The notes beneath the pieces are model-generated. The model did no database searches. It saw nothing but the letters and a program-made list of their open reading frames with translations, and was not told the origin of the DNA. A stretch of DNA of 64,000 nt, taken from NCBI GenBank assembly GCA_008921705.1, contig VFFE01007488.1, forward strand, positions 2,027,237-2,091,236, written 5' to 3'. This stretch comes from Burhinus oedicnemus. Taxonomy: Eukaryota > Chordata > Aves > Charadriiformes > Burhinidae. A program made the translations under genes and the position numbers. Shown piece by piece: positions 36,601-51,600 of the stretch (within the stretch, counting starts at the first letter, position 1; each line of letters begins with the position of its first letter).

Positions 36601-39600
36601 TGCTGAAAAACCATTAAGAAGCAAGGAAAATTATTATCCCCAAAACTCATTGCAAAAATAAGATTGCCCATTAATACATATATGTATGTACTCTTCTATA
36701 ATACCTAGATTCAGAAATCCTCAAACTTCGGAAAAAGGAGAAAATAGGTATGGTAGCACCAACTTAATATTTTTTTTTTAAAAAAAAAAGCAACTTCTGA
36801 AACAACACGCTATTTCTGCAAAACAGCCTAAATAACATTTGAGTAAAAGCCTCAATGGACTAACAAGACATACATGATTAGTTCATTCAGAGGTGTTACA
36901 GAACACTAAACAAGGAATTTGAGATGTATCTAACAGTACTTGTATAACGTAGAACTGAGGTATAGATCACACACATACTAAACACAATTCTTCCACAGCT
37001 TACAAGAACAAGTCAGCACCATATATCTACTGAAAGGTTGTAAATTATCACACTGCCACAAAAATTCTTTCCACAATACTTATCTGCAAAGTTCCAGAAT
37101 CACAATCATGTACATCACTCTGCTGACAACTTTCATTACAACAAGACTCCTGCATACTACTACTGGCATAAACTAATTAAAGAGCATCAGGCTGAACTCA
37201 CTCAAGGTATATAAACATCTCATCAGAACGCGATTTCCTTCAATCTGCTCCAGTTAAGTTGTCCAACATTCAAGACAGCCACACCTATGAGTACACCTAC
37301 CCATATAAATGCTGGAATTGATGTCTGTGGAATAAACCACAATACAATGCCATACTCTTAAGTACTTTTTGTATCTAAATATTAAGGAAGTACCTGTTAA
37401 CTGATGTATTCATTCCCTGTGATTACACCCTACTCGAGTAGATGGTTACAGCTGTGATACAGCATGAGTACAGTCCATTTTTTCCTGACTTATTTTTACA
37501 GCTGCATTACTTTCATTAGTAATGACAACTCTTTATTGTTTCGGAGATTTTAGTTTAGCTGAACAATTTCTAGAAATATAAGACAAATTGTCCTAAAACT
37601 TTAAACTCAGCCCTTGTCAAGTTCTGAGCAGCTAACTGTCTGAAAATGAAATTATCTGGATTAGGGGAAAAAAAAAAGTTTTTTGATTCTCATTCTTATT
37701 GTTTATTCATTCCAGGACAATCCTACAGAGATGATCTATTCACAAGTTGCTTCTTCCGAAGATAGTGGAATAAGATTTATTTATTTATGTTTTAATCTTT
37801 GAGTAGAAGTTCTGCCTTTTTTAGTCTACTGGTATTATACTACTACTACTGTAATTGCCAGCGTGGTTATTGCTACCTGGCATTCAACTATGTTAGCCTT
37901 CTTAAATTTCTGCATTCTGTTTGTTGGGGTTTTTTTGTTGTTTTTTGGGTTTTTTTAAGATAGGCCCACATGTTGCAACACACACAAAGTTTTTTACCTA
38001 CAAGGTTTGTTTCGTTTTAACATTTTGACATCCTTTTAAAAGTGTCACATGACCAGTTTTAACTACAGTCATAAACTTATTTCTTCACTTACTATCACTG
38101 TGTGGCTAAGATTAGAAGTTTTCTTGGCATTTATAATGTAATAAAATTACAAGTCCAATCACGTTTTACTCTTCTGGGAAAACAGCATATATAAAATTCT
38201 GCATATTTCCCTTTCATTACCTTGTAAGAAATCATTTCCTACCTCAGATCATAAACACAGGAAGAGGAAATACAAGACATGCTCCATTCTCACCATTCCG
38301 TTACAAAGGGTGAAGAAAAACATATAACAATGCCTTAACTTTGCTAAATCAAATCAATATTCATACTTGATGACTCTTATGGGTCCCTTCCAACTCAAGA
38401 TATTCTGTGAAATGCCATTTAGCCCTAAACTCATACAAAACTAGTATTTTCATTTATACTACTCTCTCTAGACATTTTTTTAAATTTTCAAGACAGAGCA
38501 CTTATTAGTATATTCATGTATTTTTAAAAATCTCTAAAGTGAAACTGTAAAATCCAAAAGACGACTCACTCACATACATTTTAACAATAAATACTTCTTC
38601 AAATTTCTATTATTCTACTTCTACCTTATTAAAAGAGACACTCTGTTCCAGTGGATTAAGTGTGTTAGCAGCAGCAGCTGCAGCTGTAAGTTGTGCTGTG
38701 AGGGCCTGTAACTGAACAACAAGACCAGCATCCAGGGCTTGAAGTAGCGAAGGCTGAGGTTTCTGCTGCTGTATCTGCAGTGTCTGTATCAATTGCTGAA
38801 GCTAAAAGAGAAAAGATAACAAATATATTAAACAAGAAAAATTATTTTAAAAGCAAAAACCAAAAACCAAGCTAGTCTTTTCCCTTTCCAATTAGGAAAA
38901 AAACCCTCAGGACTGCAGCATCATCTAACCTATTGCTACTATTTCATCTTAATTTGTTTTCATTTACCACAAATTTTGTTCCCACTTACTGGCTAATTTG
39001 TTTTCTGTGGCTGATAAGACATGCAGATGCTTCTTCCTCCTAACTTGCTCTGACAGGTTGCATGATGACCAGTCACCACTCAGGATTTCCTGCTTTCTAG
39101 GGTTCCCCCTCTTCTGTTTCTCCAGTTTGATTCCTTCTGACCTGAAAAAAATCTGTTAGCCTACTCCAGCTTCCTAAGGGCCCATCTATATTAGGATAAT
39201 CTGTATGCTGTAACAACATCTGTATAGAGAAAATAACTGCACTGTTGCAAGCTCCACTTTAAGCTCATGCAACATGCCTATATGAAGAGCTTGCACTAGC
39301 GTCTCTGGATTAGTCACAAGGAAAATCTCATGCTGAAACTCAGGTTTGCGCTGATAGAATGCAAGTTCCTTGCTAAGTCAACAAAACATAAAAAGCAAAT
39401 TAACCAGAAACTGGGAATATAATTTTACTTCCTGCAATGGCACAGGCTCTGGGCACTGTATAGCACTATCTTAGGATAAAAATTGCCTAGATGCAATGTT
39501 GAACCAGAAGGAGCAGGTCTGGGGCAACAAACGTACAGTAACAATAAAGTATGTTACAGTAAAAACAAAGTATGGGTAACGCCAAAAGACAGAGGTTAAA

Positions 39601-42600
39601 AATTATTATTTAAAAACAGTGTCGAGTATCTCAAATATTTAAAAACAGGTTTTTTGGGGGGTGGTGGTTGGGGTGGTTTGTTGGTTTGTTTAAACAACTT
39701 CACTCACAATCCAGGAGAGGTCTAGGATTATAATGGAATGAGTACTAAATATTATCAGAGAAGGAACTTCCAACAGTGTAGTGAACTGACCTAAGACATT
39801 TCATCAGAGTATATCAGGACACCCTAACAGTCTCTTCCTCCAAATCTAGAGGAGGAAAATAAAGAAAAATAGAATATATTCCATAGTTTTTTTAGAACAA
39901 ATGTACAATCCAATTGCCTGGTGTATCTTGATTTCCTTACTCCGACTTCCTGTTTGTATGTAATTTTTTAAAAGAAGCTGTCCCAGTGAGGAAATAAAAG
40001 GCTTTTTCATGTGCAGGTCTATTCATCTGTTGAACAGAGATGCTTCCATATACTTGTACAGATATACCTTAACACAAAAGTAAAAAATACTATCCCTATG
40101 GAAAGAAGCCCTCCTAAAGTACCATGGAATTAGAGGGAGCAGTCCTTTAATCTTCCATGACGTAAACCCTTGGAGCCTTACCTTTGGGTATTTCTGTAAA
40201 AAAAGGCTGAGCAAGTCCAGGTAGTTCAAACTATGCTGACATGAGTCCCTGATTACCTTTACGTTCATATTCTAACTCCTCACGGGGTTCACCACTGAAC
40301 TCTCAGAGGGTTCAATCCCTCCCTGTTTACTAGGGTTCACTGGAAACTCTGAATAAGCTGATTAGGTTGATCTTTTCCACAATACATCAAATATGTATGA
40401 TCCTTTTTCAAGATTGTTTTAGAGTTACCTCCTGATAATGTGAAACAACTCTTCCTATTCTTTAAAAACAGTTATACAGACTCCTTGTACAGCAGAGCCT
40501 CTGAAAACGTTTCAATTATTGTTCTACCTCACCAAGAGCTTTCACAGATTATTGCAACAGGCCAAGCTGAAGAGCTCCCCCCCCGCCCCCCCTTCTTGGC
40601 CGATCCACAAAAGATGAGCAAATATGGCTGGTCCACCTTGTGCGTTGCTCTGAGTAGGAAGGAATCAAACTGAAGAAGCAGAAACGGAAGCCCTAGAGTG
40701 GGAAAATCCTGTGTGGTCACCATTCTAGCTGTTTTCACATTCTTGTTGGTCACACCTTTCTTATTCTGCCCTTTCCTGTGTCTAGACTTTCAATTTACCT
40801 GCTTGCATTCTCACCCATAAAACAAAATCTTAAGATGAAATCAAAGACTTTGGAGCTTGGCGGTGGGCAGGGTGGAGTGGCTTGGAGAACAGGAAGAAAA
40901 GAGATGGATAGGATGGAAGCAAATGCTGCATTTCAGATACCAATCCTAGAGATCTGCATGTACATATTTACTGCGTACCCAGTCTGTCTCCGCACTTCTG
41001 CTTAAGACCATCTTTTCCCTCCCCCAAAATCCACCCTCTTTCTCATTTTACCGTTTTGAGCTAAATATCAAAATGTTATTTCTTTGTGATCTGCTGTCTT
41101 TAAATCTCTAATTCCCTCCTCATCTTCATAATTTTTTTCTTTTGCTTAATCTTTTTTTTTTCCCTAGAATACTCTCTAGGTGATAATCTTCAAAATTACC
41201 TGACTTCCCCTGTATTTCCCATTCTCAGTTCACATCCCTTCCTTGTTTAAGAGCTATTCCACTATCTTTCCTCCACATTTCACAAAGTATCCCACAAACT
41301 CATTTTGCTCTGCTTTTCAATGATCCATCAATTTCTTGCAGTGTAATCAGATGAAAACACTCCCTCCACTTATGAAAAATTACAGATGACTCTGCTTAGC
41401 AGAACACTATAAAACAATCTCCCTAAGTAAAGTTGCTGTTATCGTCAGCATCACTGCTTTGTAATAGTTCACTGGTGACTGCTTCTCATCCCTGTGCAGG
41501 GGCTTTTGTTTAGTACCCCAGCAGGTAAAAACGTCTTGTTCTTCAGTCCAAATAAAAATCACAATGCCAAAGTTATGCTGGTGCCAGTGTTTTAGCATAA
41601 ACTGGAAAACAATGATCTACATTTTTACAGGAAGCCAATTGTGTGTGCTCAACTTATGTGACTGTGGATTAAGAAGACACGCAGTTCAATGCACATCAAG
41701 CCACTTTTTTTGGAGTTGAGCGTTTAGAAACTGAGGAACACGGTCACTTCTAAGACCTTAATTTTGAATGCTGCAAAATAAAAATTATATTTAGCTGATG
41801 GAAAGGTCTTCCAGAATGAGTACATTCCCATTATATAATTCTGTACAACGTGTAGCTTCTTGGGGCATCCAGCAGAGAAATATGCTTAGACTGGCATTCT
41901 ATTTTATATCTATATCCATGAAATCTTAATGCTGCTCTTGATTTAGTCGTCTGCAATATTATATAGAAAAGTATGTATTACAGACCATGTTATCCAAAGT
42001 CACATTCTGCGATACTTTTAAGGAACAAACAGGGTTGCTTACAAAAGGTAACAGGAAGTTTTAGTTTACCTGGAACTTACTTGTGATGAACAACCTCATG
42101 GGATAGTTAACATGGATACTGGATACAAAATTAAGCGATACTCATGAAAGCAGTATTCCTTAAGAGTACCTTAAAGACACAAAGTATCAAACAGTGTACA
42201 GTGTAACTGTCTACAAAATATTTACCTGTTGGCCTTGAGGACTCTGTAAAATCTGTGCAACAGCAGCAAGGGTATCTGTATTAGCAATCTGAGATACCCA
42301 AGGATCAGGTAAACTCTGCACCACATTGGCTGGAGTAACTGGAGTCACAGGTGTTCCTAAAAAATAGAAAATCCAATATGCCAAAATATTTTAACATACA
42401 GAATTAGAAATAGTGTTAGAGAAGAAAAAAACCCCTGCTGTTATTAAATACTGAGAAAGCACTGTATTAACATCAATTGAAACCATTTTTCTGACACACA
42501 CATAGGGCACACAGAAATAACACAAACTCACATCAACAAACCTCAAGTAGCAGGATTACTTTGTGTAAGTGTAGTTCACAGCTCTTTCCGCTACTGACCT

Positions 42601-45600
42601 ATGGAGACTACCAACAAAAACACTGACGAATGCAAAATAACTACGTTTCACACAGTAATCCAAACCATTTAGTGGAAACAAGATGTACTAAATGCTAATC
42701 ATTAGCAGTCTACTCAGGAACATCTGTTAGTTTAGAACTTACTGGACTTGCACTTTATCCCCTGAAGGGGCCTTAAGGATTCTACTAAAAACTTCATCCT
42801 GTAGCAGTTGGATTCATGAGGATTGCTCATTTTATCATTTTTTTCTCAAGAGGAACATTGAGACTGAATCAGCAATCTGATAATTAGTTTCATGCCACAA
42901 TTCAGAAGAATCCTCCATCCCTGCAAATACTCCTGCTTTAGGCTCAGAAGTAGAGAAATGCCAAATGAATGCTAAATGTAAATGACTAGATTATGGTTTT
43001 AAAAGACAATTTTCAGCAGAATTTTAAAAAGCATTAGAGTAAAGCTATGACTTCTACAATTTAAAGTAATCAAACTAATGCAAATAAAGATTATTAAGCT
43101 AGAAGATGTAATAAGTGCAATCCAAGAACTGGAAATTTCACATATTTACAGACACCAATGAAAAATAAGGTGGATTTGTCCACCTCACTGCCTTTTAGCA
43201 TGGGATCAGCAAAAGGTGGGTGACAAAAGCAGGTTCATATGTGCCAAAAAACATTTTCTATAAATTTCCCACGCATCCCAACCTTAAACAAAAAAATCTC
43301 CACAAAGTGAAAAAAGTTGAAAAGCCAGTTCCCAAACATCTACCTACATAAGTAATGAAGAATCTTAGAGCACAAAATGACGAAGTCTGCATGTGTATTA
43401 ACATTAGCATTTGGTAAACCGGAACGTACTCCATGGGCAGGTTTTTGCCCACATGATTCTCCAGCATGATTTCTGGCCCACATACTTCAGATTTGAGGGA
43501 GAAGGAGATATGTCACTGGCTGCAGCTTATACCATCAATGTGCTTTTTTCCCCCCTGGAAATCATTGTCTGTTGGCCAGCAGAAGTAAAGGAGCAGTGCC
43601 TGACATTACCCAGCAAGCTCAATCCTACGGATACCAAAAAGATACTGATGTATTCTCTTTCATTTCTCTCAATTGTGGCACCACTAATTAACAAAGATTG
43701 TAGTAAGTGCTGTGTGGGGTTTTTAACTCTGTCAGTGATCTACTGTTTTGACTTTCGAGTGCAAAACTAGGTCTTGTTGCACTGTTACTCAATCTGAATG
43801 TATTTATAATATACAGCTGGAAAGTAAACACAAGCTGCCTATTGTTTTTGCTGTTTCCCTGATCTAGATGCTAGCTATAATATATTTCTTTCTAGCATTC
43901 ATTTGATTTATCTAAAGGAAACCAGTGAGATTTTTCATCATGTTAACAGCCAACGTGCCAAAGTTGACACAAGCGTTTTGATTGAAAGTATGATTTTAAC
44001 CTGGTTTTGCATACCTGGTGTATTGTTGCTCATAGCAGCTGTAGTGCTGGGCAAGACAGGGGTCACAACTGGAGGAGGAATTCCTGCTGCCATATCCAAG
44101 AGAGGCTGAATAATCTCACTCTTGAACACGTTATTCTTCTGCCATAAATTTAGCACTCTAACAATTTTACTCTAAAATGAAGAAAGGATAACAAAAGACC
44201 TGAATCATGCTTATCTTTCTTGTCATCATCAGTTATGGAATTCTTAACTAGCAAGGTCAATCTGTCTAGATTGAAGCACCTTTAGGTTTACAAACAGTAA
44301 GAACCATAAGAACAGTTATACTGGGTCACACCAAAGATGTCTAAGTTATGAACCTGAGGCTGACCCTAGGCAGCAGTAAAGACCCACTATACACAGTGAC
44401 AGTCTTCTCTCAACAGGAAACTAAATATATTAAAACAAAACAAACGTATCTGGCTTATTTGTACCTTTGCTTTTGGAAGATGGTATGGAAGGGAAATTAT
44501 TTTAAGGAAGCATTTTAAAGCATTACTAATAATTTAAGCAAGGAATTATTAGTCTCCTAAACTCTTATAGTCAACATATATGAATGCAATTCTGATCTAC
44601 CTATGAACCAAAATTATGTATATCCACTGAAAAATAAGACCACTAAACACTTTTATCACGAAATTAGCTCAATATTTTGCAAGCTCTCTTGATGAAGTGA
44701 GGAATTTAAAAGTTTAAACTGGAACACAATTCCCTTCCTATTGAAATTACATAGTAATATTTAAAAATGTGGATAATGAAAAGGAAGGAGAAATCAAAAT
44801 TAAGACTTCATACAATCCTGTTAGATGTAACTCATTGTTCAGTTTTCATTTCTATTACATTTCTATTCCACTGTTTTGATCTACTCCCAAAGGTTTTCTT
44901 TTCTAAGCTTCAGTTTTACTGAAAGGCAAGATTTTGCTTTATTTTGAAAACTTGGATAGAAATACATGTGACAGAAAAAGACACCTTGCTTATTTGGAAA
45001 AAAAAAAAATTCAGTTGTATTACAAAGAACAGAAAGTTCTTCATAGGATCTTGTGTTTGCTGTCACGAAGATGGTTTAATTATTTAAATTCTATAAAACA
45101 TGAACATAGGGTACTTAACCACAGCATTTAAACGAAAGAAAAAAAAGTCTGCCCAGGACTCCAAGAGGATACTTTACTTTAATAGAGAGAAGTGCTGAAT
45201 TTTCACTGCATGGAAAACGTAATTTAGAGTTCCTTTAAAGAAATGTCTGAAGGCTTCCGTTCAGCATTATGGTATGTGAGCCTTTCCTCTTTGAAAGTTA
45301 GTTTTATAAGGCAGTCCTTGACAAGTCCATCAGAGGCTCTAACTTTCCTCTTCTATCCAGAACAGGAATATAAAACTATTTCTGTACCTCAGTATCTATT
45401 CCTCCTTGCACTTTTCATTGCTGAGCCAAGCAAAGGAATCGGTGGGGGTTTTTTTGTTACTTTAAATGAAATGCAACTGTATTTCTTCTTGATTTTAAAA
45501 CAAACCAAAACCCACATTTGCTCATATAAAGATAACTGTTGTGTTTCTCTGTTACGCCTTTTAGTTAGATTAAACATCAAAATGCCAGAAAACAGGTACA

Positions 45601-48600
45601 TATCTTGGTATCTCTGACAGCACAATTTTTTGCTGGGTCAGATACATGGTAACTACTTTCACAGCACAAAGACTTTCCTGTAATACTGAATCCATATGCA
45701 ACACAGCAGCAAGACTTCAGATTGCAGCACACATTTTCCCCAAGTGAGGTGAAAATACCCTAGAAAATGAACCTGATAGGAGCTTTACAGACCATAAACA
45801 GACTACTTTTTACTATCCCTCTTCACATCAAACACCTCTAATGTGATACATTAGTTGTCATGCATCGAAATATCACAGGATAAGCAGCACTATTTCTTAC
45901 CCTACAATAAACTTACTACATTTTTTTTTAAAGCCAGACACAAACTAAGTATTTGAGGTCATCCTTGTGCTCTTCTCCTTCTTCAACAAGTCAGGCTATT
46001 TCTGTGTTATTATATTTCCCAGAGCAGTAAGCTAAATGATTACACAATACAAACTAATACTGCTTAAGAAATACAATTAAATGAAGAAAAAAATAAGTCA
46101 ACTATCATGCCTATATATATGTAAAATACTATGGAATAGTTGCTCATGCAGATAACCTAAAACCCGACTGGAAAAATGTCATTTAACTTAAATAACCTGT
46201 CCAGCAGCATCTCAGAACTCAGCTGCAGAAGAGAAGACAGACATCCATAGCAGGGTTTTTCCAACCACTTAAAATTTGCAGATCCTGACATATTTTCCTG
46301 CAGAGCTCCTAACTCCTCTAAAAAGGCAGGAATCCTAACACAACTGCAGGAGACATGCAATGCCTGAACTTGCCTTTATCACCTTCCACAGATGCCTTGG
46401 GTTTTCAGATCTTTGGTTGAAAAATACAGCTGTAGGAATGCATGCGACTACTGAAATAATAACCTGTCCTTCTCTTTCTACAGCATTCTGCCTCACTACT
46501 TCACTTAATGACTCTATTACACAAATTTATGTGGAGATAAAGCCCTTAGCATTTCCCACCTTGGAATTTTTCAATTCAGTAAGAAAAAACTCTAGCTATT
46601 GTAAGATCAGTGACAAATACGAAGTTAAACGGCCTGCACCCTCTGCTGTTCCCTGCGGTCCAGTGGAACAGCTGAACTATTGGGTCGAACGATTCAAGTT
46701 AGGCCTTATTCAGCTGTTGGCTGATTCAGTATCAAAAGAAAGCTAACTTTTAAGATACTTTGCTGTTTTTCTATTGCTCCTTCAGTCCAAAACACACTAG
46801 CTTGTACTGAAGATACCATCACAAAGAAAGCTATTTATTCCCTGACACTGTAACAAAACCTGCTCACTCATTTTCTCACTGAAGAGGGGAAGAAGACAAT
46901 AAAAGACTGACTACAACTCCCTGTCCTACCACACGCCCGCTTAATTTTTTCCCATCAAAATACATTAACTTGAATCCATCCAGTCTTCCTGAAAGCCTTT
47001 CCAAAAGTCTAGTTAATCTAATTGGATGTGTCTTCCCCCATCCCTACACTTACACAAGCAAAATTAAAGAAATATATATAAATGTGTAAGTCTATAATTA
47101 GGTCCACTCCAGCAAGCAGAAAGTGAGATCAAAATCTTTATTCTTTATAGATGACATACTGAAGATTGTTTTAATTAGAAAAACCTGTAAGTGGTTTACC
47201 TTGTCATCCCCAGGACAACGGTACAAGTTCTGGAAAGTGCTGATGATGTTATTGCTGAATCTTGGAGCAAATACATCCTTTTCTTGTCCAAACTGATGCC
47301 GGGACTGTCTCACAATGGAGTCAATGACATACAGACCAGGTACCTTGTATTCTGGTTTGCACTACAAAGAATAATTTAAAATAATATGCATATGTGAAAA
47401 ATAACAAAAATCATTAATAGGGTAAATATGGACAGTCCTCTCTAATTTTTAAATGGGTCAAAGTATTACTAAAATGTTATGTATTTAATAAATCGTTCTG
47501 AAAAATGAAAACTCTCAAAAATAGCTAACCTTTAATGTTCAAATTATCACATCCATATGTATTCTGCAAATATGTAAATGTTTAAAATCAATTTCCTACC
47601 ACTAAAAAAACCCAACTTTTTAGAACCTAGTTATTAAAAATTAGCACATGAACCACAGATCCTTTTTAAATGCACATATCTGTTTTAAGATAACAGCATA
47701 AAGCACGATCAAATTCTTAAAAGTACATTGGGAGTAGCTGTAAATATAATTCAAAATATTGTTGTCCTTCTTTATGATCAAAGTCAACACTAAAATTAAC
47801 ATTTGCTTACTTTATTTTACACCGTTGTAATTACTGTGTAGTATATCCTCACCCTGCCAGAACAAAAACATATTTTTGTGGACATCTGTTTGGTTGAGTA
47901 TATACCAGTGATACTTACTTTAGAACTCTGGCAAACTTAAATAATTTACAAACAGCATGGTATTTATAAAGCATGTCTGCTAACTACAATACTAATTACA
48001 TAGGTAATTTTACTTACTTAACAACTAAAGCTAAAATTTTTGTCTTTTAATTGCAAAGTAATTGCACCAGACTACTGTAACCAGTTCTAAGACAGAATGA
48101 AAAGTGGCACAAAAATATAATGAAGTCATCACCAGAATATACGATGACATGGATTCACTTCATGAATATTGGTTGTACACGCTTATCACACAAGGTACTA
48201 TGGAAAACACAGGAAAGTACACCCATTCCCTCTCTGGTCCAGACAGTCTATAAACATATTATGCAACACACTAAATTAATAATTTCTAATACAGTGCCAA
48301 ACAAACTCTTCAGACTATTAATTTTATTATAGTCTAGATGCAAACTTCCTGTTTTGAAAAATGCTGATGTTAACTTTTGCAACCTTGATGAAGCATTTAT
48401 TTAGACTCTAAATACAGTTCAGTGTATTTAAGTATGGAATTCTTTATTTTTAAGAATATGTGTGGCATCCTTTTAAGAATAAACGTCCATTATTAAACTT
48501 ACAAAATTAAGATCTAATTGGATATAATACACTGTTTTCAGATAATCACTTCAATGCATTGTAGCTACTGAAATTTTAGCTAAATTATTACCAAAAATAA

Positions 48601-51600
48601 AGAGTATTCTGCATACAGAACAGACATTTATACAACTTTTCACAATACTCAAATTAATAAAACCCACAGATATTTAGTAAGAAAACTCAGCAAACGTGTT
48701 AGGTGGACTATTTAATAACATGGCACATACAGAAAGCAAAAGATGATAATTAATAAAATAACGCAGATGATTAAAAATAAAAGATAAATAAGAAATTAAA
48801 TAAAGGAGATTTACAACTGGGGCAGTGAGCCTGTGTATCCCTAATATCAGATGAGAAAGCTTTTACACAACAAATATTCACTTACTTTCTGAGTGAGTCT
48901 AAGCAATAAAATAATTTGAGTACTCAAACAAATTATTCAAGTCTTGCTCTCACAGTGGAATATCCTTATATATATGAAATGGGGTCATTTGACCCCTGAA
49001 ATGATGTTTCGCCAGAGAATAAAACAGTCAACCAGAATGACAACAGACCAGTGAGTTAAGTGTCACAAAATAAAGAATGTCATGGGCAATTATTTCACCT
49101 GAAGTTTCAGTAACCTCATGAGATTAATCCTGAAGAAAGAAAATGATGTATTAAAGAATCAAGAGTAAACTAATTGAGATGGCACTGACACCACTCCGGA
49201 CAAGTGTATGGCAGATTTTAATGGAAGATTCACTAGTCTTGAGCTTTAACTTGAAGTGATCGCTTCCAGAAAAATAATCCAATTATCTTCCAAACATACG
49301 ACTTAAGTCCATAAATATTAAATGGCTAGCTTTCATCTGCTTATCTCCAATTCTACTAAAATAAGAACTTACTATTAATAATTTGCATGTTTCACAAAAC
49401 TGTTCATGAAATACTGAAAAAGAACACATCAAGCCCACCAAAGGGAAACATCTAATCCAGAGTGATCATTAACAAGGTTATCAATAACAACATACATCTG
49501 CCTTCTCTAACCAGCAATGAACAGTGCAGAACTCCCTCATCAAGCAGTACTGGACACTGAAGACAAATGTGTGAAGATAACCCACACTCTTAGTAGCTTG
49601 CAGAAGGGTCACGAACAACCAGCCTGATTCCTGACAAACTGTTGCTCTTTCATTCAGCAGGTAAATCTTATCTCATGATAGAATTGCCAATCACAGACAC
49701 TGCAACTAAAAAGCAGTATTTGGAACTGAGGCTATTCCAGATTAATTTCGGGACATGAAACTGCAAAGTGCTATTGATCAGAGATGGATAAGATGTACAC
49801 CTGATCTCATCCTCCTATGTCCACCTGTAGTATTAAAGAGGGGTAAGAGGATAGTGATCCCTTTTCTTAGAGGTGGCAGAAGTCAGAGATGATGCCCCAA
49901 AGGACAACTACTTCACAAAACACTAGCAGTGATGGTAAAGTATACTACTTGTCTTTACTGCTGCCATGAAACATACATATGATAGATTTTCCACACAGGA
50001 CTGATGTTCTAGTACCTAAAGAATTCATTCAGAAACTGTTCTGAGACAGTTAAAAACACCAGGCTGAAGCTGAACCCTGTTTACACTATCCAACCACTGT
50101 CAAAAGGCACTGCAGCATACACAGGGCACCAAAGAATAAAAGGTAATAAGGAAGACAACTTACTGACACAGAGCAACCTAGGCTGCTTCATAAAATGGGA
50201 CAAAAAAAGAAAAATTGCATCCAACACTGCAATATTAACAGAGTAATTTCTCTAGCTTGTTTGTCAAAATTAAAAGGCAATTTGATCGTAATTTACTCCT
50301 ATTTACAAAAGAAGAAGAAATTCAGTACCAAAATGATCAACTGAACAATCAGGTACAACACAGACAAGGAGGAAAGACTCACTAATTGGAATCCATGCAT
50401 TTCCAACTGGACATAACACGCACTTTTACCCAAGAATAATTAACTTGCATAAAAACATAATGCAATAAAATTTGTTATTCAGAATCTTTAAAATAATACT
50501 GCATCTTCCCAAAAAGTAATTCCAGCCTACCCATGTAATTTTTTTTTTTTTTTTTACATTATTAGAAGGAACTACCAACTGAAATGCTACATCTCCTGCT
50601 ACACAAAAGATGAGGTTGAATGGTCATCTTCCCTTGGCAGAAAAGCAAAAGCAACTGTCACTGGCCAAATCACTGTCAATTCTTTTGCTGTTAGCTGTTC
50701 ACATGGGCTACACTGACAGCCTCTTTTAACATTAAATGAATACATACAGAAGTAGTCCTAAAACAGTATCCACAGTTATTCAGATCAAAGTATATCATAA
50801 CTACAAAATGATGACACAGCATTTGTATTTCTGCATCATGGGTTATGATCAGCTACTGATTCCTAGCAGAAATTGAATGTGACTGAAATCTGAAATAAAC
50901 TAACGTGTGATAAAAACATTAATCTATCTGTACCTAAAACCCAGTGGTCTTCAATATTCTAATCCAAAATGAGGAAATTTTTCTCAGTGCTAGCATAAAA
51001 TATCCGTGACTGACTTACCTTTTGAATGAATTTCTCAACACTCTGTACAACGTGCTTGTAGAACTGGAAAATAAAATAATATTTCAATAGAGGAGAAAAC
51101 TTGAAGATGCATATACTTGCTCAAGTCATGTAATATTGATAGTAAAACCAGAATTAGAAACTTTGGTTGATTAACCAGCAATCCAATACCCACAGCTGAG
51201 TATCCGGTCTTCCTTAACAGCATATAAAAGAGCTAATCTCACTTTTTCTTGCCTTCTGAAGGTTTTTTTACACTGGATTTTTTTTAATAATGTGTGCTTA
51301 TTTAGTGAGAACTAAGAGAATAATATAATTGTTCATTCAAAAACATACGGTTATTTCATTGTACACGACTGAAGATGTTAGCCTAATGCTACTCAGCCTA
51401 GCATTTCTCCGTATTTCATTTATTTTCCAAGTGTTCACTTTAATAATCTAAAAACATAAGTATAAGAAGACCTTATAACATCTGCTGAATATTTTTTCAT
51501 TAAAATTGGCCTGTTCTGGGGTTTTTTTAAATCTCACATATCATCACAATGGCTCTATATCATCCCACTAACTGCTGTACAAATTTAAATGTTATTGAAA

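Larger units (their letters stand above)
30322..38624 (-). other. SCAF8: SCAF8 intron 7 (8.3 kb)
   Basis: The largest fully contained intron. It holds a 2.3-kb CR1 in antisense (30530-32810), a second CR1 fragment in sense (35125-35830), an (AC)n run at about 34294-34309 and a 22-bp palindrome (36487-36508). The remaining parts, 32811-35124 and 35831-38624, are AT-rich with nothing recognised. Confidence 0.88.

Noticed and set aside
40290..40330. GGGTTCAATCCC resembling a tRNA T-arm / pol III B box
   Set aside because: No matching A box or cloverleaf upstream and the arm does not pair over five bases; treated as chance.
43411..43770. 119-codon plus-strand frame in SCAF8 intron 5
   Set aside because: No recognisable domain, antisense to the gene, low complexity at the ends; probably chance.
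46360..46746. 128-codon plus-strand frame in SCAF8 intron 4
   Set aside because: No family resemblance and no splice partners seen; probably chance.
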